The notes beneath the pieces were generated by a model that searched no databases, was not told where the DNA came from, and was given only the letters and a program-made list of their open reading frames with translations. 64,000 nt of DNA from JACPYM01 sp031423495 (GTDB lineage Bacteria; Acidobacteriota; Blastocatellia; RBC074): assembly GCA_031423495.1 (NCBI GenBank), contig JANPFP010000072.1, forward strand, positions 7,971 through 71,970. Reading direction: 5' to 3'. This document shows, piece by piece, positions 1 to 8,592 of the stretch (its first letter is position 1; every line of letters starts with the position of its first letter). Made by a program: the position numbers and the translations under genes.

Positions 1-1077
1 CTGCAACGCAGTTGTTGGGGTTGCCACGCGCCCGGCAAGGTCAGAGGCGACATCGCGCTGACAACTTATGAAGAAGCGCGTCCGTGGGCGAAAGCCATCA
101 AAGAAGAAGTTCTCGAACGCCGTATGCCCCCCTTTCAGGCCGTAAAAGGTTACGGGCTGTTCAAGCACGATTACTTGCTGCCGCAACGCGACATCGAATT
201 GATCATTTCGTGGGTAGAAGGCGGAGCGCCGCGCGGCAGCCTCAATGATTATCCGAAACCGCAGCCCGCGTGGGCATTGGGCAAGCCCGACGCGCTGTTG
301 CAACCTGAAGCTCCTGCTGAAATCAATAAAGCTGAAGAAGTACGTTGCTATTCGCTGGCGACGAATTTCACCGAAGACCGCTGGGTCAACGCCTTCGATT
401 TCGTACCCGGCAACGCCGCCATCGTGCAACGCGCGGCTTACTTCATCGAAACGCCCGCGAATAAAACCGCGTGCAACATCAACACGGTAAGCCCTGACTT
501 GCTGGGTACGTGGCAACCCAACGAAGCGCCGCTGCAATTCCCGCACGACACCGCGCGCCGCGTGCCTGCGGGAGCTACGATCAAATTGATCGTGCATTAC
601 CGCCAGATGAATCCCGATGATAAAGCCACTGATCAAAGCCAGCTTGGTTTGTATTTCTCGCACGAACCCAAACCGCGCGCGCTCAGGAATGTATGGCTAA
701 AGCCACCGACGACGACCTTGCCCGTGAGCGACAAACCGCAGCGCGTCACGGCGACGCAAACGATAACAACGCCGACCGAAGCCGTCGCCATTCGCCCGCT
801 GCTCTTTCCCTTCGGCACTTCGTTGCAGGTGACGGCGCATTTCCCCAACGGCACGAGCGAAGTGTTGATCTGGGCCAAAGACTATCGCTTCGCGTGGCAA
901 CCGCTGTTTGTCTTCCGCAACCCCGTCGCGCTCCCTAAAGGCACGCGGGTCGAAGTCACGGCCTACCTAGAAAACTCAGAAGACAATCCGCGCAACCGCG
1001 ACGAGTCGCCGCGCGCCATCACTCTCAAAGAACCTTTGTGCGAATTGCTCACCGCACCGCTCACAGTCACTCGCTAA
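1..1077 (+). CDS. c-type cytochrome / copper-monooxygenase-like protein, 5' truncated
   Basis: The reading frame is open from the first base of the window, so the true start lies upstream; 358 residues are visible. A haem-attachment motif CWGCH lies at visible residues 5-9. It is followed by RRMPPF near residue 41, which may carry the distal Met ligand, and by the stretch ending WVEGGAPRG that is usual in this cytochrome type. The remaining ~270 residues resemble the C-terminal part of copper type II ascorbate-dependent monooxygenase-like proteins, including IVHYRQMNPDD and GLYF segments. Such fusions are common in Acidobacteria and Planctomycetes and are normally exported; the signal peptide would be outside the window. 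The substrate is unknown. The gene is convergent with the mutase gene and overlaps its stop by 4 bp. Confidence 0.75.
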   Translation: MQRSCWGCHAPGKVRGDIALTTYEEARPWAKAIKEEVLERRMPPFQAVKGYGLFKHDYLLPQRDIELIISWVEGGAPRGSLNDYPKPQPAWALGKPDALLQPEAPAEINKAEEVRCYSLATNFTEDRWVNAFDFVPGNAAIVQRAAYFIETPANKTACNINTVSPDLLGTWQPNEAPLQFPHDTARRVPAGATIKLIVHYRQMNPDDKATDQSQLGLYFSHEPKPRALRNVWLKPPTTTLPVSDKPQRVTATQTITTPTEAVAIRPLLFPFGTSLQVTAHFPNGTSEVLIWAKDYRFAWQPLFVFRNPVALPKGTRVEVTAYLENSEDNPRNRDESPRAITLKEPLCELLTAPLTVTR

Positions 1078-2756
1078 AAAGCTGGCTCCTGATATTCGCC
1101 AAACACCGGGCGCAGCGCGTCGCACATTTCGCCCAGCGTGCAATCAACGCGTGCGCATTCGATCAGCAGCGGCATCGTATTCACCGCCGCATCTTCGGCT
1201 CCAACTCGAAGCGCATCTAACGCACGTTGCGCTTTGTCGCCATCGCGCCGCTTGCGCAAATCTGCCAATCGTTCTTCCTGCAAACGCGCGACTGATTCGT
1301 CAATAAAGAGGATGTTCGGCTCGCCGAGTTCATTGCCTTCCATCTCATAAGCGTTGACGCCGATGATGAGCTTTTCGCCGCGTTCGACAGCGCGTTGATA
1401 TTGATAAGCCGACTCGTTGATTTCTTTTTGCGGGAAGCCCAGGTCAATGGCTTCGACCATGCCGCCCATTGCATCAATTTTGCGGAAGTATTCCCACGTT
1501 TCGTCTTCGAGGTCTTTGGTCAGGCGTTCGATGAAATAGGAACCGCCCAACGGATCAACCGTATTCGTCACGCCCGTCTCGTGCGCAATGATCTGTTGCG
1601 TACGCAGTGCGATTAACGCGGCGCGTTCCGTCGGCAGCGCCAACGCTTCGTCATATCCATCGCAATGCAGCGATTGCGTACCGCCCAACACGCCCGCGAG
1701 GGCTTGAATGGCGACGCGAATGATGTTGTTGATCGGTTGCTGAACGGTGAGCGATACGCCAGCGGTTTGGGAGTGAAAGCGCATTTGATGCGAACGCGGA
1801 TTTTTGGCGTTGAAGCGTTCGGTCATCACGCGATTCCAGATGCGGCGCGCGGCGCGATACTTGGCGATCTCTTCAAAAAAATCGTTGTGAGCGTTGAAAA
1901 AGAATGACAGGCGCGGCGCAAAATCGTCTACGTCAAGGCCCGCGCGGATGCCGTATTCAATGTATTCAATTCCGTCGCGCAAAGTGAAAGCCAACTCTTG
2001 CGCGGCGGTCGAACCGGCTTCGCGGATGTGGTAGCCCGAAATCGAGATCGAATTCCACTTGGGCATTTCAGCCGCGCTGAACTTAAACGTATCCGTCACC
2101 AAACGCATCGCCGGACGCGGCGGATAAATCCATTCTTTCTGCGCGATGTATTCTTTCAGAATGTCGTTTTGCAGCGTGCCGCCAATGCGTGACCACGCAA
2201 TACCTTGCCGTTCAGCCGCCGCCAGAAAGAAGGCAAAGATCATCGAAGCCGGTGCGTTGATCGTCATCGAAGTCGTCACTTGATCGAGCGGAATGCCGTC
2301 GAACAAAACTTCCATGTCTTCGCGCGAACTGATCGCTACGCCACACTTGCCGACTTCGCCCTCTGACAGCGCGTGGTCTGCGTCGTACCCCATCAACGTC
2401 GGCAAATCGAACGCCGTAGACAAACCCGTTTGCCCGTGTTCAAGCAAATACTTGAACCGCTGATTGGTGTCGAACGCTGAACCGAAGCCCGCAAACTGGC
2501 GCATCGTCCACGGCTTCGCGCGATAGCCCGTCGGGTGAATGCCGCGCGTATAAGGCGGCTGCCCCGGATAGTTGATGTCACGCGCAAAATCTAAATCGGC
2601 GATGTCGTTGGGCGTATACAACCGCTCAATCGGTCGCAGCGAAACCGTCGTGTGGTCGCCCGTCTCAGGCATTTTGCGCAGCGCATCTTTCAGCGTGGTG
2701 TCTTCCCAAAGTTGTTGCAGTTCATCAATTGCGTTGGTCAGTGTCATTTGGCTCAT
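1074..2756 (-). CDS. methylmalonyl-CoA mutase, catalytic (large) subunit
   Basis: At 560 residues this has the length of the substrate-binding TIM-barrel half of methylmalonyl-CoA mutase, which interconverts (R)-methylmalonyl-CoA and succinyl-CoA. Recognisable parts are PYTRGIHPTGYR near residue 88, the STAFDLPTLMGYD region, and the QALAGVLGGTQSLHCDGYDE and DPLGGSYFIE blocks. No C-terminal cobalamin-binding DxHxxG domain is present, so a separate B12-binding small subunit is expected; none is in this window. The ATG at 2756 has a GGAG Shine-Dalgarno about 5 nt upstream, abutting the 117-bp palindrome at 2764-2880. A related mutase such as isobutyryl-CoA mutase cannot be excluded from sequence alone. 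Confidence 0.9.
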   Translation of the reverse strand: MSQMTLTNAIDELQQLWEDTTLKDALRKMPETGDHTTVSLRPIERLYTPNDIADLDFARDINYPGQPPYTRGIHPTGYRAKPWTMRQFAGFGSAFDTNQRFKYLLEHGQTGLSTAFDLPTLMGYDADHALSEGEVGKCGVAISSREDMEVLFDGIPLDQVTTSMTINAPASMIFAFFLAAAERQGIAWSRIGGTLQNDILKEYIAQKEWIYPPRPAMRLVTDTFKFSAAEMPKWNSISISGYHIREAGSTAAQELAFTLRDGIEYIEYGIRAGLDVDDFAPRLSFFFNAHNDFFEEIAKYRAARRIWNRVMTERFNAKNPRSHQMRFHSQTAGVSLTVQQPINNIIRVAIQALAGVLGGTQSLHCDGYDEALALPTERAALIALRTQQIIAHETGVTNTVDPLGGSYFIERLTKDLEDETWEYFRKIDAMGGMVEAIDLGFPQKEINESAYQYQRAVERGEKLIIGVNAYEMEGNELGEPNILFIDESVARLQEERLADLRKRRDGDKAQRALDALRVGAEDAAVNTMPLLIECARVDCTLGEMCDALRPVFGEYQEPAF

Positions 2757-2763
2757 AGTTCTC

Positions 2764-2880
2764 CGTGTCCGTAGCCCGACCGTAAGCGAGGGCTACCTTT
2801 AGGATGTTTTGATTGGGATCGGCAGAGCAATGGCGTCCAACGCCGAGGCAGCCCTCGCTTACGGTCGGGCTACTGACACG
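2764..2880. repeat. 117-bp intergenic palindrome, family PAL1 copy 1
   Basis: Inverted arms 2764-2794 and 2850-2880 (31 nt each) match at 30 of 31 positions and flank a 55-nt centre. The centre is in the opposite orientation to copies 2 and 3: it reads GATGTTTTGATTGGG where they read the complement. The element fills most of the gap between asnB (upstream) and the mutase gene, ending next to the mutase ribosome-binding site. Confidence 0.9.
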
Positions 2881-2893
2881 GCTGCGCCTCGCG

Positions 2894-4768
2894 TTAGCTC
2901 GGCCACAACTCAAACATCAATAGCGTCCAGATCAATTTGCGGTGATCGGCTTGGCCCTGTTCGTGTTCGTCGAGCATGGTTTGCACGAAGTCAGGATTGA
3001 ACAAGCCGCGTTGGTGAATGCGTTCGCGCGTGAACGTGTCGCGCACCAGCGAACGCAAATCGCCTTTGATCCATTGGGCGACCGGCATGCCGAAACCTTT
3101 TTTCGGACGGTCAATCACCGCGTCAGGCAGGCGTCCGCGCATCGCTTCTTTCAAAATGTATTTGCCTGTCAATCGTCGCAACTTCATGCGCAAGGGCAAG
3201 CGCGTCACGAATTCGACCAACGTATGATCTAAAAACGGCGCGCGCGTTTCGAGCGAAGCCGCCATGCTCGCGCGGTCAACTTTGAACAGCACGCACTCTG
3301 ACAAGTAATGCGTCGCGTCGAGCGTCATCATCGCTTCAATAGAATTGCCGTTCGTGATCTTGTCATAAGGCCGCACTTCGTCATAAACCATTTCATCGGG
3401 CGCAGCGGCGATGACATCGGGCTTGAACAACTGCCGCTGCAAAGCCGCATCGTATGAACCCATCCACACCGTATGCCGCATGCCCAACGGCAACGAAGCG
3501 CCTTGCACGAACCGTTTCGCTTTGAAATCGAATGACAAGTTGTCGGTCGAAACCGGCAAGCGCGCGACGGCGGGTTCGATCAAACGCTTGCGAATGAAAC
3601 GCGGCAGCGCGTTGTAATAACCCGCTACGCGGTGCGCCGCATAAGTCGGATAGCCCGCCAGCAATTCGTCGCCACCATCGCCACCCAACGCGACCGTCAC
3701 GTGTTCGCGCGTAAAGCGTGACACCAAAAACGTAGGAATCAATGACGCGTCGCCCAGCGGTTCATCGAGCAAGCGCGGAATTTCGGGTACGAGGTCGAGC
3801 ATGTCGCGTTCGGTGAAACGCTTTTCGTAATGCTCAGTGCCCAGGCGTTCGGCGACCATGCGCGCGTAAGCCGATTCGTCAAACGATTTTTCTTCAAACG
3901 CGATGCTGAAGGTTTTGACGCGCCCCTCAGCCGACTCAGCCGCCAGCGCCGCCATCGAACTCGAATCAATGCCGCCCGACAACAGCACGCCCAGCGGTAC
4001 GTCAGAAATCAACCGCAGCTTCACCGCCGCACGCAAGCGGTCACGCAACTCGGCAACGGCGTCGGCTTCGCTCATTGACGAACGCTGGTCGTCATAACGC
4101 AATTGCCAATAACGTTCTTGCCGCCACGCGCCGCGTTCAAAGATCAACCGATGCGCGGGTGGCAGCTTCCATACGCCCTCAAACATAGTGTGCGGCGAAG
4201 GCACGAACTCGTATTGCAAATACTTGCGCAACGCGCGCAGGTTCAAGCGCCGCTCAACCGATGGATGTTGCAGCAACGCTTTCAACTCAGACGCGAAAAC
4301 AAAGGCTTCGTTGTTTTGCGTGAAATAGAGCGGCTTCTCGCCCATCCGGTCGCGCGCTACCAACAGTCTTTGTTTGCGAATGTCCCATAACGCGAAGCCG
4401 AACATCCCGTTGAGATGTTGCACGAGTTCATCGCCGTATTCTTCGTAAAGATGCACGATGGTTTCGGTGTCGCTGTTAGTGCGCAACGTATGGCCTTGCT
4501 GAATCAGGCGCTGGCGCAATTCGGGAAAGTTATAAATCTCGCCGTTGAATACGACCCAGATTGATTGGTCTTCGTTGCAAATGGGCTGATGGCCGCCCGC
4601 TACGTCAATGATCGAGAGGCGACGCATGGCAAGAGCAACGTGTTGATTGAAATAGAAACCTTCGTCGTCAGGGCCGCGATGAACGATGGCCTCGTTCATC
4701 GCGCGCGCAATGTGTTGGTCAGCGGGGCGCTGTGTGTCGTGGTTGATGAATCCGATGATGCCGCACAT
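2894..4768 (-). CDS. asnB: asparagine synthase (glutamine-hydrolysing)
   Basis: 624 residues, full length for AsnB. It begins MCGIIGF, so Cys2 is available as the Ntn nucleophile of the class II glutaminase domain (about residues 2-190). The synthetase domain carries the PPi-loop SGGIDSS near residue 260 and extends to the C terminus. The enzyme makes asparagine, AMP and PPi from aspartate, glutamine and ATP in the cytoplasm. Close relatives act in exopolysaccharide or secondary-metabolite clusters as amidotransferases, and nothing here separates those roles. The gene lies upstream of the mutase gene on the same strand, separated by a PAL1 palindrome that starts 13 nt after its stop. Confidence 0.93.
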   Translation of the reverse strand: MCGIIGFINHDTQRPADQHIARAMNEAIVHRGPDDEGFYFNQHVALAMRRLSIIDVAGGHQPICNEDQSIWVVFNGEIYNFPELRQRLIQQGHTLRTNSDTETIVHLYEEYGDELVQHLNGMFGFALWDIRKQRLLVARDRMGEKPLYFTQNNEAFVFASELKALLQHPSVERRLNLRALRKYLQYEFVPSPHTMFEGVWKLPPAHRLIFERGAWRQERYWQLRYDDQRSSMSEADAVAELRDRLRAAVKLRLISDVPLGVLLSGGIDSSSMAALAAESAEGRVKTFSIAFEEKSFDESAYARMVAERLGTEHYEKRFTERDMLDLVPEIPRLLDEPLGDASLIPTFLVSRFTREHVTVALGGDGGDELLAGYPTYAAHRVAGYYNALPRFIRKRLIEPAVARLPVSTDNLSFDFKAKRFVQGASLPLGMRHTVWMGSYDAALQRQLFKPDVIAAAPDEMVYDEVRPYDKITNGNSIEAMMTLDATHYLSECVLFKVDRASMAASLETRAPFLDHTLVEFVTRLPLRMKLRRLTGKYILKEAMRGRLPDAVIDRPKKGFGMPVAQWIKGDLRSLVRDTFTRERIHQRGLFNPDFVQTMLDEHEQGQADHRKLIWTLLMFELWPS

Positions 4769-4807
4769 AGATTCACTGCCCCCTTTTAGTTTGGGTTTGC
4801 TTCAATC

Positions 4808-5278
4808 TCAGCGCGTCCCCCATTCCCACAGTCCGAAGCTGGCTTTCTTATTCAGCGGATGCCCGGCTTGTTTGAGCGAAAGCGCAACCTGTCCGCGATG
4901 GTGCGATTCGTGCGAGATGAGATAGCCGAGAAAGGCGACGGCGTGCGGTTTGAAGCCTTTGACCTTCCCGTTGCCGTCGAGCGCCTGACTCAGCAACGTT
5001 TCAATCGCCGCGCCCGAAGCCGTCAGTTCATCAGCGAGTATCTTTTTGCTCAACGCAGTCTTGCCGCGTTCGAGTTTGGTCAAGCCTGCCAGCAACGCCG
5101 GATTGGCTGATTGCAACCACATCAACCGCACGTTGTGAATGTGCGCAATCTGTTCGCCGACGTTGCGGCCTTTGCCACCGGCTGCTAAGTCGTCGAGGTG
5201 CGCTTCGTCTATCGCGTCAAGCAAATAGAGGTTGATGCGATTGTGAATCTGCCAAGTTTCGATCAGTTGTTCTTTCAT
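4808..5278 (-). CDS. DinB family protein
   Basis: 156 residues from the ATG at 5278, which is preceded by a good GAGGTGA Shine-Dalgarno. The frame stays open further upstream, but that extra stretch is translation of the adjacent PAL1 palindrome and is not counted as coding. The protein looks like the DinB/YfiT-type four-helix bundle: a His at HNRINLYLLD near the N terminus, HIHNVRLMW in the middle and SHESHHRGQ near the C terminus supply the usual three-His metal site. Members include thiol-dependent transferases and damage-inducible proteins, so the reaction is unknown. It follows ispG on the same strand with the palindrome between them. Confidence 0.85.
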   Translation of the reverse strand: MKEQLIETWQIHNRINLYLLDAIDEAHLDDLAAGGKGRNVGEQIAHIHNVRLMWLQSANPALLAGLTKLERGKTALSKKILADELTASGAAIETLLSQALDGNGKVKGFKPHAVAFLGYLISHESHHRGQVALSLKQAGHPLNKKASFGLWEWGTR

Positions 5279-5290
5279 AAAATCACCTCG

Positions 5291-5407
5291 CGTGTCCGTA
5301 GCCCGACCGTTAGAGAGGGCTACCTCGGCGTGGGACGCAAAGGCGTCACCGAACCCAATCAAAACATCCTTGAGGCAGCCCTCTCTAACGGTCGGGCTAC
5401 GGACACG
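5291..5407. repeat. 117-bp intergenic palindrome, family PAL1 copy 2
   Basis: Arms 5291-5321 and 5377-5407 are perfect inverted repeats (31 of 31). Relative to copy 1 the arms differ at the same positions on both sides (TTAGAGAGG against TAAGCGAGG), so pairing is kept. The element starts about 12 nt upstream of the DinB ATG and ends 5 nt from the ispG stop codon. Confidence 0.92.
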
Positions 5408-5412
5408 GCGGA

Positions 5413-6630
5413 TTACGCGCCATAACGATTAGCTACGTATTGATCCAGTATCTCAATAAACTCAGGCACGATCTGTGCGCCTTTCAGCGTCACTTTGAGT
5501 TTGCCATCAACGAACACTGGCGCGCGCGGGTCTTCGCCCGTCCCCGGCAAGCTAATGCCAAGGTTGGCGTGTTTCGATTCACCGGGGCCGTTGACGACGC
5601 AGCCCATCACCGCGACTTTCATCTCTTCGACGCCCGCGTATCGTTCCCGCCAGAGCGGCATTTGTTCGCGCAGATATTTGCCGATGTCATTAGCCATCTC
5701 TTGAAACAAGGTGCTGGTAGTTCTTCCGCAACCGGGACAAGCCGTGACTTGCGGAGTGAAGCTGCGAATGCCAAGCGATTGCAAAATCTGTTGGGCGACG
5801 ACGACTTCTTCGGTGCGGTCGCCGTTGGGTTGCGGCGTGAGCGATACGCGAATCGTGTCGCCAATTCCCTCTTGCAATAAGACTGATAAAGCCGCCGTAC
5901 TCGCCACAATGCCTTTCGCGCCCATGCCCGCTTCAGTCAAACCCAAGTGCAAGGCATAAGGGCCGCGCCGCGCGAGTTCACGATATACGTCAATCAAATC
6001 CTGTACGTCAGAACTTTTCGCGCTGAGGATGATGCGTTCGCGCGGCATGCCGTAACTCTCAGCCAACTCGGCGGACTCAATCGCGCTGCGTACGATGGCC
6101 TCTTTCATCACGTCTTTCGCGTTGAGCGGTTCAGCCAGTTTCGCGTTGTCATCCATCAGCCGCGCGAGCAAAGCCTGATCAAGCGAACCCCAATTGACGC
6201 CGATGCGCACAGGCTTTTCGTTCGCGTTGGCGACTTCGATCATCGCCTTGAAATTGTTGTCGTGATGTTTGCCTGCGCCTACGTTGCCGGGGTTGATGCG
6301 GTATTTCGCCAAGGCTCGCGCGCAGTCGGGATACTCGGTCAACAGGATGTGTCCGTTGTAATGGAAGTCGCCCACGATGGGCGTATTGAATCCCGCATCG
6401 TGCATGCGATTGACAATTTCAGGCACGGCGGCGGCGGCGGCTTTGTTATTCACCGTCACGCGTACGAGTTCAGAACCGGCTTGCGCCAACGCGATGCATT
6501 GCGCCGCTGTGCCCGCCGCATCCGCCGTGTCGGTGTTGGTCATTGATTGCACAACGACGGCCTGACAGCCGCCTACGCGAATGTCGCCGACGTTGACGGC
6601 GATGGAATTTCTGCGATTGATGTTAGCCAT
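5413..6630 (-). CDS. ispG: 4-hydroxy-3-methylbut-2-enyl-diphosphate synthase
   Basis: 405 residues from the ATG at 6630 (MANINRRNSIAV). The open frame upstream of it comes from the AGTGGCT-word repeat and is excluded. The MEP-pathway enzyme converts ME-cPP to HMBPP using a [4Fe-4S] cluster. The cluster-binding part is visible near the C terminus as ACPGCGRTT and GCVVNGPGE, and the N-terminal TIM barrel contains QSMTNTDT and the RINPGNVG segment. Length fits the short bacterial form without the plant/Chlamydia insert. It is followed by the DinB gene on the same strand across a PAL1 palindrome. Confidence 0.95.
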   Translation of the reverse strand: MANINRRNSIAVNVGDIRVGGCQAVVVQSMTNTDTADAAGTAAQCIALAQAGSELVRVTVNNKAAAAAVPEIVNRMHDAGFNTPIVGDFHYNGHILLTEYPDCARALAKYRINPGNVGAGKHHDNNFKAMIEVANANEKPVRIGVNWGSLDQALLARLMDDNAKLAEPLNAKDVMKEAIVRSAIESAELAESYGMPRERIILSAKSSDVQDLIDVYRELARRGPYALHLGLTEAGMGAKGIVASTAALSVLLQEGIGDTIRVSLTPQPNGDRTEEVVVAQQILQSLGIRSFTPQVTACPGCGRTTSTLFQEMANDIGKYLREQMPLWRERYAGVEEMKVAVMGCVVNGPGESKHANLGISLPGTGEDPRAPVFVDGKLKVTLKGAQIVPEFIEILDQYVANRYGA

Positions 6631-6635
6631 AATTT

Positions 6636-6711
6636 TAGTGGCTAGTGGCTGGTGGCTAGTGGCTAGTAAAGAGGTGGTTTCTTCACTAGCCACTAGCCAC
6701 TAACCACTAAC
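6636..6711. repeat. imperfect palindrome built of AGTGGCT/GGCTAGT words
   Basis: The left half repeats GGCTAGT and GGCTGGT in tandem, and the right half (about 6684-6711) repeats the complement ACTAGCC and ACCACTA. Together they can form a long imperfect hairpin around a short centre near 6671-6683. It fills the gap between the stop of the upstream exported-protein gene and ispG. Confidence 0.75.
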
Positions 6712-7728
6712 TCAGGGTTTAATAACTTCGCGCTTAGACTCTTCTGCTGATACGTCAAAGCGTTTGAACGCACTGTAATCATAGCGCGTGCGATGTCCCA
6801 GCCGTAATTCGGGCGGGTCAAAGCCCGTCGCGGTTTTCTGCCGATAGACGTGACTATAAAAACTGATCTCGATTTGTTTCGGCGTCATAATACCAAATTC
6901 ACTGGGCTGATAAGTCAGCAGCCAGCGCGCGGGAAACAGTTTGTGTAATTCGTTCGCGCGCCCGCCCGTGAGAATTTCGCGCAACTGTTCATACGTAGAG
7001 AACCCCAGTTTCTCAGTGGGAAGGTAAACCACCATCGCGCGCTCTTCGCGGTGTAACTGACAAGTCTCGGCGTCGAGCCAGAGTTTGCCGACAAAAAACA
7101 CCGGCCCCTGGCGATAATCATCGAACTTGCGAATCGTATTCACGAGATAAGTCGGCCCGGTGTAATGCGGACTCGGCGCGACCTGACGATAAAACACGAT
7201 GTGAGTTTTTCTGCCGGCAATCAACTCTTCGCCCAACCGCGCGAACACAAAATATGGCAGCGAAGATTTTAGCGCGATGCCCAGATTGATCGTGAAGCCC
7301 CACCAGGTTTGCCCCTGATCGTATTTCGACCACTCTTTGCGCACGCGCTCCCATTCGTCATTGGCCGACTTGGCTTTGGTGATGTCTTCGAACATTTTGA
7401 GCGCGCGCTTTTCGGCGCTGGGCAACAACTTACCGTCCACGCTACGCACGCTGCGGTATTCGGCGGGAACGACACCTTCCGTCAAAGCCTGATAAACCAA
7501 TAGTTCCGATACGATGGTGCGATAATTTTTCAGCGTACCGTCGGCTTCATGATTTTCGATGTACTTGGTTTCTTCGGCAGAGAGGTTCTTGAAAGCCGCG
7601 CCGTATTCTTCGGCACGGACAAGATATTTCCTGACGAGTTCCTGCACCGAGGGCTGCGCGGTTTGTGCGCTCGCCCATGGAGCGATGACTAAACAAAGAG
7701 CCCCTGCGAAAAAAAAGAATCGCTTCAT
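6712..7728 (-). CDS. exported protein of unknown function, Acidobacteria type
   Basis: 338 residues from the ATG at 7728, chosen because it begins a clean signal peptide (MKRFFFFAGALCLVIAPW, cleavage near ASAQ). GTG and TTG starts a few codons upstream are also possible. After cleavage there is an N-terminal helical region (SVQELVRKYLVRAEEY), then a region whose VSELLVYQ, then VDGKLLPSAEKRALKMFED pattern is typical of acidobacterial exported proteins of unknown role. The C-terminal half (GKLWLDAETCQLHREER, YSHVYRQKTATGFDPP) reads as an antiparallel beta-sheet of LolA-like type. No catalytic motif was found. A periplasmic or outer-membrane-associated location is inferred from the signal peptide. 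Confidence 0.6.
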   Translation of the reverse strand: MKRFFFFAGALCLVIAPWASAQTAQPSVQELVRKYLVRAEEYGAAFKNLSAEETKYIENHEADGTLKNYRTIVSELLVYQALTEGVVPAEYRSVRSVDGKLLPSAEKRALKMFEDITKAKSANDEWERVRKEWSKYDQGQTWWGFTINLGIALKSSLPYFVFARLGEELIAGRKTHIVFYRQVAPSPHYTGPTYLVNTIRKFDDYRQGPVFFVGKLWLDAETCQLHREERAMVVYLPTEKLGFSTYEQLREILTGGRANELHKLFPARWLLTYQPSEFGIMTPKQIEISFYSHVYRQKTATGFDPPELRLGHRTRYDYSAFKRFDVSAEESKREVIKP

Positions 7729-7770
7729 CACCTTGTTTCTTCCCCTCGCTCTCATCAACCTCCGTTATTG

Positions 7771-7799
7771 TAGACAGCCGCACGAACGGCGTTTATGAT
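7771..7799 (+). promoter_or_regulatory. sigma70-like promoter for the Uma2 gene
   Basis: TAGACA (7771-7776) and TATGAT (7794-7799) are separated by 17 bp; each differs from the consensus by one base. It points towards the gene starting at 7886, leaving a leader of about 80 nt that ends in GGAG seven nt before the ATG. Confidence 0.5.
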
Positions 7800-7885
7800 T
7801 CCGGCGCTTGCTAGAAATGCCTGTCAACCCGACGACAAGTCAAGCTCAACGCTCCGAATCCTTCTGAAACCTGTGGAGTAATTTT

Positions 7886-8572
7886 ATGTCAGCAGCAGCA
7901 TTGCCCAGTTACCAACCAGATATTAGCCATTTGATAACGGAGGACGATACGCCCGTGGACAATATACTCAGCGAAAAACAACAGCGCCTCTTGACCGAAC
8001 CGCTTTACAGTTCGTGGGAAGGGCCAGGCAATGACCGCACCTTCGTCGCGCTTGCCAACGTCGGCGTATTTTATATGGCACGCAACCCGGCCATCGTGCC
8101 GGATGTGCTGTTCAGCGCCGATGTCGAAATGCCCGACGATTTCAGCCACAAAGAAAACCGTTCCTACTTCTTGTGGGAGTTCGGCAAGGCCCCCGACATC
8201 GCTATCGAAATCGTCTCGAACAAAGTAGGCAAAGAAGACGACGAGAAAAAACAAAAGTACGCACGGATGCGCGTCGGGTTTTATGTGATCTATGACCCGC
8301 TTGATGTGTTAATGCCAAAGAGACTAACCGTATATCGCCTGCGCGGCTGGTCGTATGAGCCTTATGACTCGACCGCGTTCCCCGAATTCAATCTGGCGCT
8401 CACTTTGTGGAAAGGCGAGTTTGAAAAGCATCAACGCGAGTGGCTGCGCTGGACGAACAACCAAGGCGACATCATTCTCACTGGCAAAGAACTCGCCGCG
8501 CAGGAAAGATTTCGCGCTGATCGGCTCGCTGAAAAATTACGTGCGTTAGGCGTTGACCCAAATCAAGTTTGA
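7886..8572 (+). CDS. Uma2 family endonuclease-like protein (DUF820)
   Basis: 228 residues. The core PDVLFSADV, followed about 35 residues later by PDIAIEIVSNK, is the PD-(D/E)xK nuclease-fold signature of the Uma2/DUF820 family, which is abundant in cyanobacteria and Acidobacteria and mostly uncharacterised. YARMRVGFYVIYDP is the usual following segment. The C-terminal tail (GKELAAQERFRADRLAEKLRALGVDP) is the coiled-coil ending common in this family. GGAG precedes the ATG at a suitable distance. The gene is convergent with gltX, and no partner gene was seen. Confidence 0.85.
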   Translation: MSAAALPSYQPDISHLITEDDTPVDNILSEKQQRLLTEPLYSSWEGPGNDRTFVALANVGVFYMARNPAIVPDVLFSADVEMPDDFSHKENRSYFLWEFGKAPDIAIEIVSNKVGKEDDEKKQKYARMRVGFYVIYDPLDVLMPKRLTVYRLRGWSYEPYDSTAFPEFNLALTLWKGEFEKHQREWLRWTNNQGDIILTGKELAAQERFRADRLAEKLRALGVDPNQV

Positions 8573-8592
8573 GCTTGCTCCTGATAGCATCA

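Noticed and set aside
5279..5362. Longer start for the DinB protein
   Set aside because: The added residues are translated PAL1 repeat, and the ATG at 5278 has a good ribosome-binding site.
5947..6546. 199-codon open frame on the strand opposite ispG
   Set aside because: It is fully antisense to a well-conserved gene and has no motif of its own; GC-rich DNA produces such frames by chance.
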